Positions 1 through 9,425 of a DNA stretch of 64,000 nucleotides are shown piece by piece; the first letter of the stretch is position 1; each line of letters opens with the position of its first letter. Source of the DNA: Hyphomonas sp. L-53-1-40 (GTDB taxonomy: Bacteria > Pseudomonadota > Alphaproteobacteria > Caulobacterales > Hyphomonadaceae); contig NZ_AWFI01000012.1 in the NCBI RefSeq assembly GCF_000682775.1, forward strand, positions 186,001-250,000, in the 5' to 3' direction. The notes under the pieces were generated by a model. The model ran no database searches. It had not been told where the DNA came from and saw only the letters and a list, made by a program, of their open reading frames with translations. The position numbers and the translations under genes are program-made.

Positions 1-3
1 CTG

Positions 4-1470
4 ATGTTGCAAGGCACTGGCTCGGATGTCGGCAAGTCTGTCCTGACGGCGGCCCTTTGCCGGATCGCGCGGCGCCGAGGCCTGAGTGTTGCCCCCTTCA
101 AACCTCAGAACATGTCCAACAATGCCGCCGCCTGTCCAACGGGTGGTGAAATTGGCCGCGCTCAGGCGCTGCAGGCGCGTGCAGCAGGCCTGGACCCCCA
201 TGTTGACATGAATCCGGTGCTTCTGAAGCCCCAGACAGACCGTACCGCGCAGCTCGTCGTACATGGCAAGGCTACTCATGCCATGGAGGCCGCAGACTAT
301 ATGGCCAATCGCGACCAGTTGATGGGCGCAGTCATGGAGAGCTTTGGCCGACTTACCAATGCGTACGACCTGGTCATTGTCGAGGGTGCCGGCAGCCCGG
401 CGGAAATAAATCTGCGCGACCGGGACATAGCAAATATGGGGTTTGCCCGACGCGCGGGCGTTCCCGTTTGTCTGGTTGGCGACATCGAAAAAGGTGGTGT
501 CATTGCCAGCCTTGTTGGAACACGGAATGTAATTGAGAAGAAAGACAGTGCGATGATCCGCGCCTTTCTGGTGAACAAGTTCCGGGGCGATTTAAAGCTA
601 TTTGATGAAGGCGTGACGGAAATCGAAACCCGCGCCAGGTGGCCGTGCCTCGGCGTGATACCCTGGTTGCCCGCCGCTTCAAAACTGCCTGCCGAAGACG
701 CGCTCGTCCTGGACACGCCGCTCACCCCCTCTGGAAAGGCTTTGAAAATCGCGGCCCCCATGTTGTCGCGGATCGCAAATTTCGACGATGCCGACCCCCT
801 CAAGCTTGAGGAGAACGTCAAGTTCAGTTGGATTCCTCCGGGCCAAGCCATTCCGCGCAACACGGATGTTGTTATCCTGTTTGGTACGAAATCAACCCTC
901 GGTGATCTCGCCTTCCTGCGCGCGCAGGGTTGGGACCATGACATCATTGCTCACGCGCGTGCGGGGGGCCGGGTGCTCGGTATTTGTGGAGGTTACCAGA
1001 TGCTTGGCAACCGGATCTCTGACCCTTTCGGCGTAGATGGTGAGCCGGGCGAAGCAGCCGGCTTGGGATTGCTCAATGTCGATACAATAATGACCCGGCA
1101 CAAGGAAGTGAAACCTGTCAGCAGAGCCGTGAGTACCTTGGGACCGACCGCATCCGGATATGTCATTCATGCCGGTCGCACGTCAGGCCCTGATACGAAG
1201 CGTCCGTTCATAAATCTTGGTGCGGAGCAGGATGGCGCGTGCAGCGCAAATGGCCGGATCGAAGGCACATATCTGCACGGAGCGTTCGCAGGCAATGAGT
1301 TTCGCCGCGCGTGGCTGGAACAGGCCGGACATTTTCGCGGGGCAAATCTCGACTATGATGCGGCAGTGGACACCGCTCTGGACGAATTGGCCGATGGCGT
1401 CGAGCAAGCCGTGGATGTTGACGCACTGCTGAACCTTGCGGAAGAGCCTGGTTGGCGACGGAAAGCTTGA
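4..1470 (+). CDS. cobQ: Cobyric acid synthase CobQ (5' end at window edge)
   Basis: Glutamine-dependent cobyric acid synthase, which amidates four carboxyl side chains of adenosylcobyrinic acid a,c-diamide in late cobalamin synthesis. The protein opens with the ATP-binding loop GTGSDVGKS at residues 4-12, typical of the dethiobiotin synthetase-like half. The carboxyl half is a class I glutamine amidotransferase, with the nucleophile region VLGICGGYQMLG near residue 327 and a C-terminal His segment (GTYLHGAF). 488 residues fit the family, but relatives usually have a few residues before the P-loop and the frame is open to base 1, so the true start may lie outside the window. Its TGA overlaps the next ATG (TGATG), so it is cotranscribed with cbiB. 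Confidence 0.93.
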   Translation: MLQGTGSDVGKSVLTAALCRIARRRGLSVAPFKPQNMSNNAAACPTGGEIGRAQALQARAAGLDPHVDMNPVLLKPQTDRTAQLVVHGKATHAMEAADYMANRDQLMGAVMESFGRLTNAYDLVIVEGAGSPAEINLRDRDIANMGFARRAGVPVCLVGDIEKGGVIASLVGTRNVIEKKDSAMIRAFLVNKFRGDLKLFDEGVTEIETRARWPCLGVIPWLPAASKLPAEDALVLDTPLTPSGKALKIAAPMLSRIANFDDADPLKLEENVKFSWIPPGQAIPRNTDVVILFGTKSTLGDLAFLRAQGWDHDIIAHARAGGRVLGICGGYQMLGNRISDPFGVDGEPGEAAGLGLLNVDTIMTRHKEVKPVSRAVSTLGPTASGYVIHAGRTSGPDTKRPFINLGAEQDGACSANGRIEGTYLHGAFAGNEFRRAWLEQAGHFRGANLDYDAAVDTALDELADGVEQAVDVDALLNLAEEPGWRRKA

Positions 1471-2420
1471 TGGGGTTCGCGCCATTGATACTATGCGCAT
1501 GGGGGTTGGAGGTCATAATTGGCTGGCCTCAACAACTGTTTCGCCGAGTTGGTCACCCAGTGACATGGCTGGGCGGGGTAATCGGCACCGCGGACCGGAT
1601 GCTGAACCGCCCGAATTGGTCACACAAGGCTCGCTACCTGATGGGCGGATTTGCAAGCGCGGTTCTCATATTGAGTGTCGCCGCTCTGGCGCACGCCATT
1701 TCGCGCCTATTGCCACCAACGCTTGTCGGAACTGTTCTTGAAGCAGCCATCGCCTCAAGCCTCATCGCGTCCCGTAGCCTTCATTCACACGTAGCTGACG
1801 TGGCGAAACCTCTAGTGACAGGAGATATCAGTGCAGCACGCCAGGCGGTTTCGTTGATCGTGGGCCGGGACCCTGCGCTGCTGGAGGAGGATGGCATCTC
1901 GCGCGCAGCGCTGGAAAGCCTTGCCGAAAACATGTCTGACGGTGTGATTGCCCCGGTGTTTTGGGGGCTTGTATTCGGACTGCCGGGAATTGCTGCGTAC
2001 AAAGCCACCAACACACTCGACTCGATGATCGGGCATCGCAGTGAACGGCATCATGCGTTCGGTGGTTTTGCCGCAAGACTGGATGATGTGGCAAACTTCC
2101 TTCCGGCGCGCCTGACGGGCTTGCTCCTGGCACTAACCTCCCTCAAGCAACAAGCGTGGAAGGTGATGCTGAGAGACGCGGGACGACACCGTTCTCCCAA
2201 TGCTGGATGGCCTGAAGCTGCAATGGCCGGCGCGCTTGGTATTCGGCTGTCGGGACCGCGCGCATATGAAGGACGAACCACCAATCAGCCCTGGCTAAAT
2301 GGTGGTGCGAGAGATCCGGCGCGGGGTGATGTGTCGAGGGGACTGGCGCTGTACCGCCGTTCATGCGCGGTCGCATTCGCATTGGTGGCATTGGTCGTTT
2401 TCGGAGCGTACATGTTATGA
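1470..2420 (+). CDS. cbiB: Adenosylcobinamide-phosphate synthase CbiB/CobD
   Basis: Integral membrane enzyme that joins aminopropanol (phosphate) to adenosylcobyric acid. 316 residues, the usual family length. It carries the family segments VGHPVTWLGG near residue 20, LAENMSDGVIAPVFWG near 160 and YKATNTLDSMIGHR near 185, with several hydrophobic stretches. I chose the ATG at 1470 because it overlaps the cobQ stop as TGATG; an in-frame ATG at 1452 would add six residues. The 3' end overlaps the cobC start as ATGA. The position between cobQ and cobC is the common alphaproteobacterial order. Confidence 0.92.
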   Translation: MGFAPLILCAWGLEVIIGWPQQLFRRVGHPVTWLGGVIGTADRMLNRPNWSHKARYLMGGFASAVLILSVAALAHAISRLLPPTLVGTVLEAAIASSLIASRSLHSHVADVAKPLVTGDISAARQAVSLIVGRDPALLEEDGISRAALESLAENMSDGVIAPVFWGLVFGLPGIAAYKATNTLDSMIGHRSERHHAFGGFAARLDDVANFLPARLTGLLLALTSLKQQAWKVMLRDAGRHRSPNAGWPEAAMAGALGIRLSGPRAYEGRTTNQPWLNGGARDPARGDVSRGLALYRRSCAVAFALVALVVFGAYML

Positions 2421-3415
2421 AACACGATCTCGTTCACGGTGGCTCTCTCGACAAGATGCGCGCCGCATTTCCAAATGCGTCAGGGCCATGGATAGATCTA
2501 TCGACCGGAATCAATCCGTGGCCCTATCCCGTATCGGATGTATCGCCAGATACGCTGAATGCCCTGCCGACCCGCGACGCATATCAACAATGCCGAGCCG
2601 CCATGGCATCGGTCATTGGCGCGCCCGCTGACACATTGGCACTTGCGCCTGGAAGTGAATTGCTGATCCGGCTGTTGCCGCAGATCATTTCTCCGAAACG
2701 TGTCGCAGTTCTGACCCCCACCTATGGGGATCATGCACAAGTTTGGCGCACAGCCGGATGTGACGTCATGGAAACCACTGCCCCCCTGTCCCGAACTCAT
2801 GACGCAGATGCCGTCATCATTTGCAATCCGAATAATCCTGATGGGCGGCTCTTCAATCCGGATGAACTGGACGCTGCACGTGCGGAGCTGGCAGAGCGGG
2901 GCGGATGGCTGATCGTGGACGAGGCGTACGCTGATCTTGCACCAGAGCTCAGCCTCGCCCGACATGCCGGTGCAGCCGGCTTGATTGTGTTGCGATCCTT
3001 TGGAAAATTCTATGGACTTGCTGGCCTGCGTCTCGGGGCGGTCATCGCTCCTGAAGACATACTGCGAACGATTTCGAACCTCCTCGGTGTTTGGCCCGTA
3101 TCCGGATTGGCGCTCGGCATTGGCAAGCGCGCCTATCAAGACACTTCCTGGCAAGTCAGCGCGCGAGCGCGGCTTGACGATGCCCGAAAACGTCTGGACG
3201 AGATATTGGTGGGCACCGGAATCAAGGAGATTCACGGAACCAATCTTTTTCGGTTTGTTGAGTGCGAAGATGCTCATCTGATCTGGAGACGACTCGCCGA
3301 GCGCGGCATTTACGTGCGTCGCTTTTCCTGGTCGAACCAGCATCTGCGTTTTGGCCTCATCGCGAACGAAGCGGCAGAGACGCGATTGCGGGAAGCGCTC
3401 AGCCTTTCAGTCTGA
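2417..3415 (+). CDS. cobC: Threonine-phosphate decarboxylase-like aminotransferase CobC
   Basis: Fold-type I PLP enzyme of the histidinol-phosphate aminotransferase superfamily, inferred to supply (R)-1-amino-2-propanol phosphate for the nucleotide loop of cobalamin. 332 residues. It begins with the typical HGG motif and DLSTGINPWPYP. The segment IICNPNNPDGR is the usual substrate/PLP region, IVDEAYADL contains the PLP-binding Asp, and SFGKFYGLAGLRLG contains the Schiff-base Lys (SFGK). The start at 2417 overlaps the cbiB stop by ATGA. The 3' end runs 17 bases into the convergent cobU gene. Confidence 0.92.
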   Translation: MKHDLVHGGSLDKMRAAFPNASGPWIDLSTGINPWPYPVSDVSPDTLNALPTRDAYQQCRAAMASVIGAPADTLALAPGSELLIRLLPQIISPKRVAVLTPTYGDHAQVWRTAGCDVMETTAPLSRTHDADAVIICNPNNPDGRLFNPDELDAARAELAERGGWLIVDEAYADLAPELSLARHAGAAGLIVLRSFGKFYGLAGLRLGAVIAPEDILRTISNLLGVWPVSGLALGIGKRAYQDTSWQVSARARLDDARKRLDEILVGTGIKEIHGTNLFRFVECEDAHLIWRRLAERGIYVRRFSWSNQHLRFGLIANEAAETRLREALSLSV

Positions 3416-3908
3416 GCGGAAGGCCGGCAGCGACGAAGTCTACCTGATTGCAAACAGCAGCTACCTTCTGGTTCAGCCGGCCCTGCGCATCCCGAAAAGC
3501 CCGTCCCAAAGATGTCTCTGGCACCAACCCCAAGCCAATTTCATTAGAAACGAGTGCAATCTGCGCCTGTGACGACTGGAGCGCATTACAAAGCGCCATA
3601 GTTTCCTGCTCTATATCTCGATTGTGGTGGAATAGATTGGAGAGCCAGAGCGTCAGGCAATCTATAAGTACGGACTCACCCGGATTGATCTCCCCCTGAA
3701 TCACGGACACCAGATCAAGCGGCGCTTCAATTGTTCGCCAGCCTTCACCGCGATCGGCCTGATGCCGTTTGATCCTGTCGGTCATTTCGGCATCGAGTGC
3801 CTCGGCGGTTGCCACGAACAGGCGGTGCGGCGAGGCGGCCTCTGCGAGAGCCTGCGCGCGGGCGCTTTTACCGGATCGTGCGCCCCCCAGAACGAGGAAT
3901 TTCGTCAT
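3399..3908 (-). CDS. cobU: Adenosylcobinamide kinase/guanylyltransferase CobU/CobP
   Basis: Bifunctional enzyme that phosphorylates adenosylcobinamide and transfers GMP to form AdoCbi-GDP. 169 residues, normal length. The N-terminus LVLGGARSGKSARAQ is the P-loop, LIDCLTLWLSNL is the Walker-B-like region, and VSNEIGLGLVPE is a strongly conserved family block. It is convergent with cobC, overlapping by 17 bases, and ends the cobalamin cluster. Bases 3909-3984 between it and ccoS hold no gene I can see. Confidence 0.93.
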   Translation of the reverse strand: MTKFLVLGGARSGKSARAQALAEAASPHRLFVATAEALDAEMTDRIKRHQADRGEGWRTIEAPLDLVSVIQGEINPGESVLIDCLTLWLSNLFHHNRDIEQETMALCNALQSSQAQIALVSNEIGLGLVPETSLGRAFRDAQGRLNQKVAAVCNQVDFVAAGLPLRLKG

Positions 3909-3984
3909 CGGCTCAATAAGCAGAATTGCATCGGCTTGGCCAAATTATTCGTCTCGGTTCATGTGCGCTCAGTCGGCGGCTGGA

Positions 3985-4137
3985 TCAGGCGGGTGTATCG
4001 TCGTCGTTATCCAGAATGCGATAGGCAGGTCCCTGCATGTCGTCAAACTGACCCGAGCGAATCGACCATACAAACGCGCCCAACCCCAGCAGGCCAAGTG
4101 CCAGAGCAACTGGAATAAGATAGATGATGATGGTCAT
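3985..4137 (-). CDS. ccoS: cbb3 oxidase maturation protein CcoS
   Basis: A 50-residue protein. It starts MTIIIYLIPVALALGLLGLG, a single membrane helix, followed by FVWSIRSGQFDDMQGPA, the CcoS signature (W-x-x-x-x-G-Q-F-D-D). The tail is acidic. CcoS is required, with the CcoI copper ATPase, for copper insertion into CcoN. It is the last gene of the cco operon on this strand, starting seven bases after the ccoI stop codon. It falls below common ORF length cut-offs; I read it directly from the reverse strand. Confidence 0.92.
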   Translation of the reverse strand: MTIIIYLIPVALALGLLGLGAFVWSIRSGQFDDMQGPAYRILDNDDDTPA

Positions 4138-4143
4138 AGACCT

Positions 4144-6387
4144 TTAGTTCTCGATCTGCAGCCGCATTGCGTTGAGGGTTACAATAATTGAGGACAGCGA
4201 CATGGCAATGGCGGCGATCAGAGGTGTTACGTGCCCGGTCACCGCAATCGGAACGGCGACAACATTGTAGGCAGCGGCCAGCGCGAAATTCTGCCGCATG
4301 ACCGACCGTGTTTTTCTCGCTACGCGCAGAATGACCGGAATGGCTTCGAGCCCCCCACTATATACGGCGTCGCTGGCTGACTGGGAGATGTCGATTGCGG
4401 CTCCCGGTGCAAGAGAGGCATGGGCCAGGGACAAAGCGCCGGCATCATTCAAGCCGTCGCCCACCATCAGGACGCGATGGCCATCGGCGCGGAGACGCTC
4501 CAGACGGGCAACCTTTTCCTGCGGTGTAGCCTCGCCGGTCCAGTCACTGATTCCGAGGGCCTCAGCCAGCGACGCAACGACGCTATTTTGGTCCCCCGAC
4601 ACAATCTCCAATCCGATGCCCTGGTCCCGAAGTGTCTCAAGCGCCTCAGCGGCACCCGGCTGTACGTCATCCACGAAGCGGAACTGGACCGCTGGTGCGA
4701 CGCCCTGGTCTAGCCACAAGGATGGGCCGTGCAGAGCGCCTTTCGCTGCCGCACCTGTCCAGCCGGCCGAGCCCAGCCGCCAAACCTGACCATCCACTTC
4801 CGCCTCAAGACCGCGCCCGGCAATTTCATGTACACCTTCCAGCACAGTTCCCGGTCCCGCGATGGCCACGAGGGCGCGCGAAAGCGGATGATGGCTGACA
4901 CGTGCCATGCTGGCAGCATCTGCCAGCATGGCCGCAGCCTCAGTCGACTCAAGCGGCACTGGGCAGCCATTCTGCTGAATGCCTTCTAGTTTTGGCGTGC
5001 CGAGCGTGAGCGTCCCCGTCTTGTCAAAGACGATATGATCCACGTCGGCCAAACGCTCAAAGGCATCCCCGGACCGTAGATAGACGCCCTTGCGAAACAG
5101 TCGCCCCGCCGCCACGACTTGAGCCACTGGCGCCGCGAGCGCGAGTGCACATGGGCAGGTAATGATGAGCGTCGCTGCGGCGATCATCAGCGCTTCAGGT
5201 AGTGACGCGCCAAGCAGCAACCAGCCAACACAGGCGAGCACCGCTGTCGTATGAACGAACGGCACGTAGATGGATACCGCACGGTCGGCGATCCGGCGAT
5301 AGGCAGACCGGCGCTGCTCACCAGCCTCCAGCATCTCGCCAATTTGTGACAGCAGCGACTCTTCAGCGACCTTCAACGCCTCACCGCGAAGCGGTCCGGT
5401 CACGTTGATCGCGCCCGCGTGAAGCGTCATTCCCGGAGAGAATGTACGGGGAAGAGATTCTCCCGTCACGAGGCTCTCATCTACATCGCTAATGCCTGTG
5501 AGAATACGCATATCCACCATTGCGCGCTCTCCTGGCGCGAGCAGGATGCGATCGCCTGCCGCAATGTCGCTGGCCGCAACAGAGACGGCGCTTCCATTGT
5601 CGTTCAGACGGGTGACAGCACTTATCTGCATTGCCGCCAGGGCATTCGCTGCCGCATGCGCCTGCCGACGGAGACGCGCATCCAGGAACCTTCCGATCAA
5701 CAGGAAGAAGCACAACATCACGACCGCATCGAAATAGGCGTGCTCGCCGCCGCGTATTGTTTCGAAAACGCTCACCCCGAATGCGAGGCTCAGAGCCAGC
5801 GAGATTGGGACATCCATGTTTGCATGCCCCTTGCGAAGCGCAGCCCATGCCGAGCGAAAGAAGTGCCGGCCGGAAAACAGGAGGACGGGAAGAGCGATAA
5901 TCCCGGAAAGCGCATGCAACGTTTTGCGTGTCGCCTCGCCCATCTCGCCATGCCCGGCCCATACCGACACTGACAGCAACATGATATTGGCGGCGGCGAA
6001 CCCGGCGATGCCCATGGAAATCATGAGGGAGCGTTCTTCCCGCGCCTTGTCATCAGCACCAGGGTCAGCCGCTTGCGCGGCGACGCCATAACCCAAGTCG
6101 GATATTGTCTGGGCAATACGGTCAGCGCCCAGCTCGCCTGTCCAGCGAACGCGCATCAAACCGTTAGAGAGATTTAGCCGGGCCTGCGTCACGCCCTGAA
6201 GGGCGAATACGGACTTCTCGATCTTGCTGAGGCAGCCACCACACTTCGCCCCCCGAACAATGAGATCAATCGCGCGCTCGTCTCCGACATTCCGAACAAA
6301 GCCCGAATACCCTCTCTTGGTATCTCGCGCGGCTGCAGGCGCGAGACCAGATGGGCAGCCAGGTAAGGCAGGCACAACAGCCGTCAT
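4144..6387 (-). CDS. ccoI: Copper-translocating P1B ATPase CcoI/FixI for cbb3 assembly
   Basis: Cu+-transporting P-type ATPase that supplies copper for the CuB centre of cbb3 oxidase. 747 residues. The N-terminal metal-binding domain has GAKCGGC. The membrane ion site is TCPCALALAAP near residue 413, the phosphorylation motif DKTGTLT is near 454, an SHHP segment marks the nucleotide domain, and the hinge is GDGLNDAGAL. The chosen ATG at 6387 overlaps the ccoH stop (ATGA). Longer in-frame extensions would run back into ccoH. The position inside ccoGHIS identifies it as CcoI and not a detoxification pump. Confidence 0.94.
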   Translation of the reverse strand: MTAVVPALPGCPSGLAPAAARDTKRGYSGFVRNVGDERAIDLIVRGAKCGGCLSKIEKSVFALQGVTQARLNLSNGLMRVRWTGELGADRIAQTISDLGYGVAAQAADPGADDKAREERSLMISMGIAGFAAANIMLLSVSVWAGHGEMGEATRKTLHALSGIIALPVLLFSGRHFFRSAWAALRKGHANMDVPISLALSLAFGVSVFETIRGGEHAYFDAVVMLCFFLLIGRFLDARLRRQAHAAANALAAMQISAVTRLNDNGSAVSVAASDIAAGDRILLAPGERAMVDMRILTGISDVDESLVTGESLPRTFSPGMTLHAGAINVTGPLRGEALKVAEESLLSQIGEMLEAGEQRRSAYRRIADRAVSIYVPFVHTTAVLACVGWLLLGASLPEALMIAAATLIITCPCALALAAPVAQVVAAGRLFRKGVYLRSGDAFERLADVDHIVFDKTGTLTLGTPKLEGIQQNGCPVPLESTEAAAMLADAASMARVSHHPLSRALVAIAGPGTVLEGVHEIAGRGLEAEVDGQVWRLGSAGWTGAAAKGALHGPSLWLDQGVAPAVQFRFVDDVQPGAAEALETLRDQGIGLEIVSGDQNSVVASLAEALGISDWTGEATPQEKVARLERLRADGHRVLMVGDGLNDAGALSLAHASLAPGAAIDISQSASDAVYSGGLEAIPVILRVARKTRSVMRQNFALAAAYNVVAVPIAVTGHVTPLIAAIAMSLSSIIVTLNAMRLQIEN

Positions 6388-6896
6388 GGCAGGATCACGA
6401 TCCGCTTGTTCGCGCGAAACACCACCTCGTCTCCCGCAATATCGAAGACCTGGAATTGAGCGTCCCATCTGCCAGCCGGCAAATCGGCAATACTCGTGAC
6501 ATAGTCACCGCCACCATAAGGCTCGAGCACCACGATCTCGTCATGGGTCGTCGTGCCAGGATGGCGCAATTCAACAGATACCAGACGCGCCGAGATGGGT
6601 GCACCTGCGGCGTCAACCAGATTGAAAACAAGATTCTCATCATACTGGCCGGCCGCAGCGCTCCATCCGAGCAGGTCCTGCGCGGCCTTCGCTTCCAGCG
6701 TGCTGTTATAGTCCAAGCCCTGCAGGTAGGACTTCCTTACATCCTCACCCGGGAAGCTGGTAATCGCATGATAGAGGAAAATACCGTTCACCGTGAACAT
6801 CAGGCCAAAAAAGCCCACCATGATCCAGAACACATGCCATCCGGTCAGCTTTCCACTCCTGGCACTCGGGTTGGCGCTCAGCGCATGGTCGGTCAT
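6384..6896 (-). CDS. ccoH: cbb3 oxidase assembly protein CcoH/FixH
   Basis: 170 residues: a cytoplasmic N-terminus, one membrane helix (WHVFWIMVGFFGLMFTVNGI, residues ~20-39), then a periplasmic domain containing the FixH hallmark GLDYN followed by an Ig-like beta region. CcoH stabilises the oxidase during assembly. It overlaps ccoG upstream and ccoI downstream by four bases each, so the genes are translationally coupled. Confidence 0.92.
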   Translation of the reverse strand: MTDHALSANPSARSGKLTGWHVFWIMVGFFGLMFTVNGIFLYHAITSFPGEDVRKSYLQGLDYNSTLEAKAAQDLLGWSAAAGQYDENLVFNLVDAAGAPISARLVSVELRHPGTTTHDEIVVLEPYGGGDYVTSIADLPAGRWDAQFQVFDIAGDEVVFRANKRIVILP

Positions 6897-8365
6897 TGTT
6901 CGGCTCCTCTGAACGAAGATATGTTTACATCGGTCTCACCCGTGGCCGCGTCGCGCACAGTGAATGTCACTTGTCGGCGAGGAACGGTAGCATCTGCCAC
7001 GACGAGAATACGGTAGCGATCCACCCCGAATGCCTCCACAGGCAATTCGAGCGTATCGCTGCCTTCGTGGTCCATACCGATTACCCTGAACGCCCCCCCT
7101 TCCAGTCCGCTGACATCGAGCAGCATTGTACGGGGTTCACTTGCCTTGTTCACGAGCTTGAGCGTGTAACCATTCTGAATGCGTCCGTTCGAAAGGGTGA
7201 CAAAAGGGGGCGAGCGATCCTTGAGTATATTTGCCTCGATGGTCGACTTGGTAGCAAGGCCCCACGCCATCAGACTCCCGATGGCAAGCATGACGACGGC
7301 GTAGACGACGGTACGTGGTCGAACCAGTTTGTGCTTTGTCGGGGTTAGCCCTTCATTGCGTGCAGCCACGGCAATTTGGGTGTCATAGGCAATCAAGCCC
7401 TTTGGCCGATCTACCTTCACCATGATCTCGTCGCACGCATCGATACACAGCGCGCAATGGATGCATTCGAGCTGCTCACCCTCCCGGATGTCGATGCCCA
7501 TCGGACAAACTTGAACACACTGATTGCAATCGATACAATCGCCACGGTCGTCCCAGCTCTCGGATTTACGCTTCGGACCGCGGGGTTCACCACGGTCATA
7601 GCGATAGGTCACATTCAGGGCCTGCTCATCTGTCAGAGCGCCCTGAATGCGCGGCCAGGGGCACATATAGGTGCACACCTGTTCGCGCATCGTCCCTGCC
7701 AGGAAATACGTCGTCAATGTGAGGATTCCGGCGAACCAATAAGCGGTCAGGGGCGCATCGCCCGTGAACCAGCCCGCAGCGACTGTCGGCGCGTCATGCC
7801 AGTACAGGATGAAGGCGCCACCGGTCCAGAATGCGATGACAAGCCAGACAGCATGCTTGCCCAGCTTTCGCGTAATCTTGTTTGCCGTCCAAGGCGCTTT
7901 GTCGAGACGCATTCGGGCCGCACGATCACCCTCAAAGGCACGCTCGACCCAGATATAGAGATCGGTCCAGACGGTTTGTGGACAAGTGTATCCGCACCAG
8001 ACCCGCCCAAGCAGGGAGGTTACAAGGAACAGCAATAGCGAGGCGAGGATCAGCCCGCCGGCCATGTAATGAATGTCCTGCGGCCAGAGTTCGATAAAGA
8101 AAAAGTAGAATTTTTCACTGGAGAAGTCTGCCAGCACAGCCTGGTCCGGAATGCCGTCACCGCGATCCCATCTTACCCATGGCAAGCCATAATAAACTCC
8201 CAGAGTGACAGCCATCACAAGCCATTTGATCGTCCGGAACTTGCCATGCGCGAGCTTGGGGTAGATCTGCTTGCGTTTGGCATAGAGGTCTTCATGGCGC
8301 GGTGGCTCCCCGCCCGATTGGGCAGGGAGTTCCGAAGTGTGGTCGATCAAGGTTGTGCTGGCCAT
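6893..8365 (-). CDS. ccoG: cbb3 oxidase accessory ferredoxin-like protein CcoG/FixG
   Basis: 490-residue membrane protein with several N-terminal helices, CGYTCPQTVWTD near residue 124 and CTYMCPWPR further on. Two 4Fe-4S clusters follow near residues 275-315 (CIDCNQCVQVCP and CIHCALCIDACD). The C-terminal third is the periplasmic Ig-like CcoG domain. CcoG is a cupric reductase involved in copper delivery to cbb3 oxidase. A purine-rich ribosome-binding site (AGGAG) precedes the ATG. It lies ten bases downstream of ccoP and overlaps ccoH. Confidence 0.94.
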   Translation of the reverse strand: MASTTLIDHTSELPAQSGGEPPRHEDLYAKRKQIYPKLAHGKFRTIKWLVMAVTLGVYYGLPWVRWDRGDGIPDQAVLADFSSEKFYFFFIELWPQDIHYMAGGLILASLLLFLVTSLLGRVWCGYTCPQTVWTDLYIWVERAFEGDRAARMRLDKAPWTANKITRKLGKHAVWLVIAFWTGGAFILYWHDAPTVAAGWFTGDAPLTAYWFAGILTLTTYFLAGTMREQVCTYMCPWPRIQGALTDEQALNVTYRYDRGEPRGPKRKSESWDDRGDCIDCNQCVQVCPMGIDIREGEQLECIHCALCIDACDEIMVKVDRPKGLIAYDTQIAVAARNEGLTPTKHKLVRPRTVVYAVVMLAIGSLMAWGLATKSTIEANILKDRSPPFVTLSNGRIQNGYTLKLVNKASEPRTMLLDVSGLEGGAFRVIGMDHEGSDTLELPVEAFGVDRYRILVVADATVPRRQVTFTVRDAATGETDVNISSFRGAEQ

Positions 8366-8374
8366 GCGAGGCTC

Positions 8375-9259
8375 CTACTCGCCGCCGCCAAGCGAATGTA
8401 CATAGACGGCAATTGCCTTGATGGTTGCGTCATCCAAACGGTCGTCCCAAGCAGGCATGTGGGAGTTACGGGCATTGTAGATAGTGGCTTCGATGTCCGC
8501 CTCGCGCCCACCATATAGCCACTCAGCGTCCGTCAAATTCGGCGCCCCTTGGGTACGGTCCCCAGTGCCGTCCGCCCCATGACAAGAAGCACATTGCTGC
8601 TGAAAGATTGGTGCGGCTCGCAAAACAGCTTCCGGTTCATCGCTGCGTCCTGACAGATTGAGCACATATTGCGCCAGATCATCTACTTCGCTGCGCTTCA
8701 GCAAACCATCTCGCCCAAATGCCGGCATGGCGGAAAAGCGGGTTCCATCATCTGTATCATGCCGGATGCCGTGGCGGATCGTGTACTCGATACCGTCCAG
8801 AGAACCATCCCAAAGCCATACATCGTCTGCCAGCGCTGGATAGCCAATTGCGCCGCGCCCGCCTGCCCCATGGCAAGTTGCACAATTGTCGCCAAAGGCA
8901 CTTTCGCCCATGGCCAGCGCAAATTGCTGCAAGGTGCGGTCGGTTTCGATCTTTTCGAGCCCTGCGTCCAGAAGAACGATGGATTGGGCGTCACGCGCCG
9001 TCTTGAGTTCGCTCACCGCCTTGGCGACTTCAACCCGGTCTGAGTGTCCGCGAAGGCCTTTGGTGTTGGTGCCGAGCCCTGGCAATGCAGGTATGGCAGG
9101 CATCAGGATCATGTAGACGATCGCCCAAGCAATCGAAATATACCAGACATACAACCACCAGCGTGGCAGCGGGTTGTTCAATTCCTTGATACCGTCCCAG
9201 GAATGACCCGTTGTCTCCACACCGGAATGCGTGTCGATATCCTTGGTTTCATCAGTCAT
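8375..9259 (-). CDS. ccoP: cbb3 oxidase dihaem subunit III CcoP
   Basis: 294 residues. An N-terminal helix (RWWLYVWYISIAWAIVYMIL, ~33-52) anchors two periplasmic cytochrome c domains with haem motifs CATCH (126-130) and CASCH (223-227), each followed by a distal Met segment. It passes electrons from the bc1 complex/cytochrome c to CcoO. I chose the ATG at 9259: the ccoQ stop lies just inside this gene, giving an eight-base overlap, and the upstream in-frame extension shows no family similarity. Confidence 0.95.
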   Translation of the reverse strand: MTDETKDIDTHSGVETTGHSWDGIKELNNPLPRWWLYVWYISIAWAIVYMILMPAIPALPGLGTNTKGLRGHSDRVEVAKAVSELKTARDAQSIVLLDAGLEKIETDRTLQQFALAMGESAFGDNCATCHGAGGRGAIGYPALADDVWLWDGSLDGIEYTIRHGIRHDTDDGTRFSAMPAFGRDGLLKRSEVDDLAQYVLNLSGRSDEPEAVLRAAPIFQQQCASCHGADGTGDRTQGAPNLTDAEWLYGGREADIEATIYNARNSHMPAWDDRLDDATIKAIAVYVHSLGGGE

Positions 9260-9413
9260 TTCCAGGCCCCTTGTCGTCAAGTGGAGAATGCGCGGCGCGG
9301 TCGAACGTGTCCTGATTGCTGGGCCACAGCGCGTAGATGAGCGCCCCAGCAAACATCAGTACGAAATAGACCAGGCCACCTGTCTGGGCGAAACTTGAAA
9401 GTGCTTCATACAT
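9252..9413 (-). CDS. ccoQ: cbb3 oxidase small subunit IV CcoQ
   Basis: A 53-residue protein, MYEALSSFAQTGGLVYFVLM..., with one membrane helix and a short polar C-terminal tail, as in CcoQ/FixQ. A strong ribosome-binding site (AGGAGGA) lies six bases before the ATG. The stop overlaps the start of ccoP. CcoQ stabilises the CcoNO-CcoP interaction. Too short for most ORF filters; recognised from sequence and position between ccoO and ccoP. Confidence 0.93.
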   Translation of the reverse strand: MYEALSSFAQTGGLVYFVLMFAGALIYALWPSNQDTFDRAAHSPLDDKGPGND

Positions 9414-9425
9414 AGTGAGTTCCTC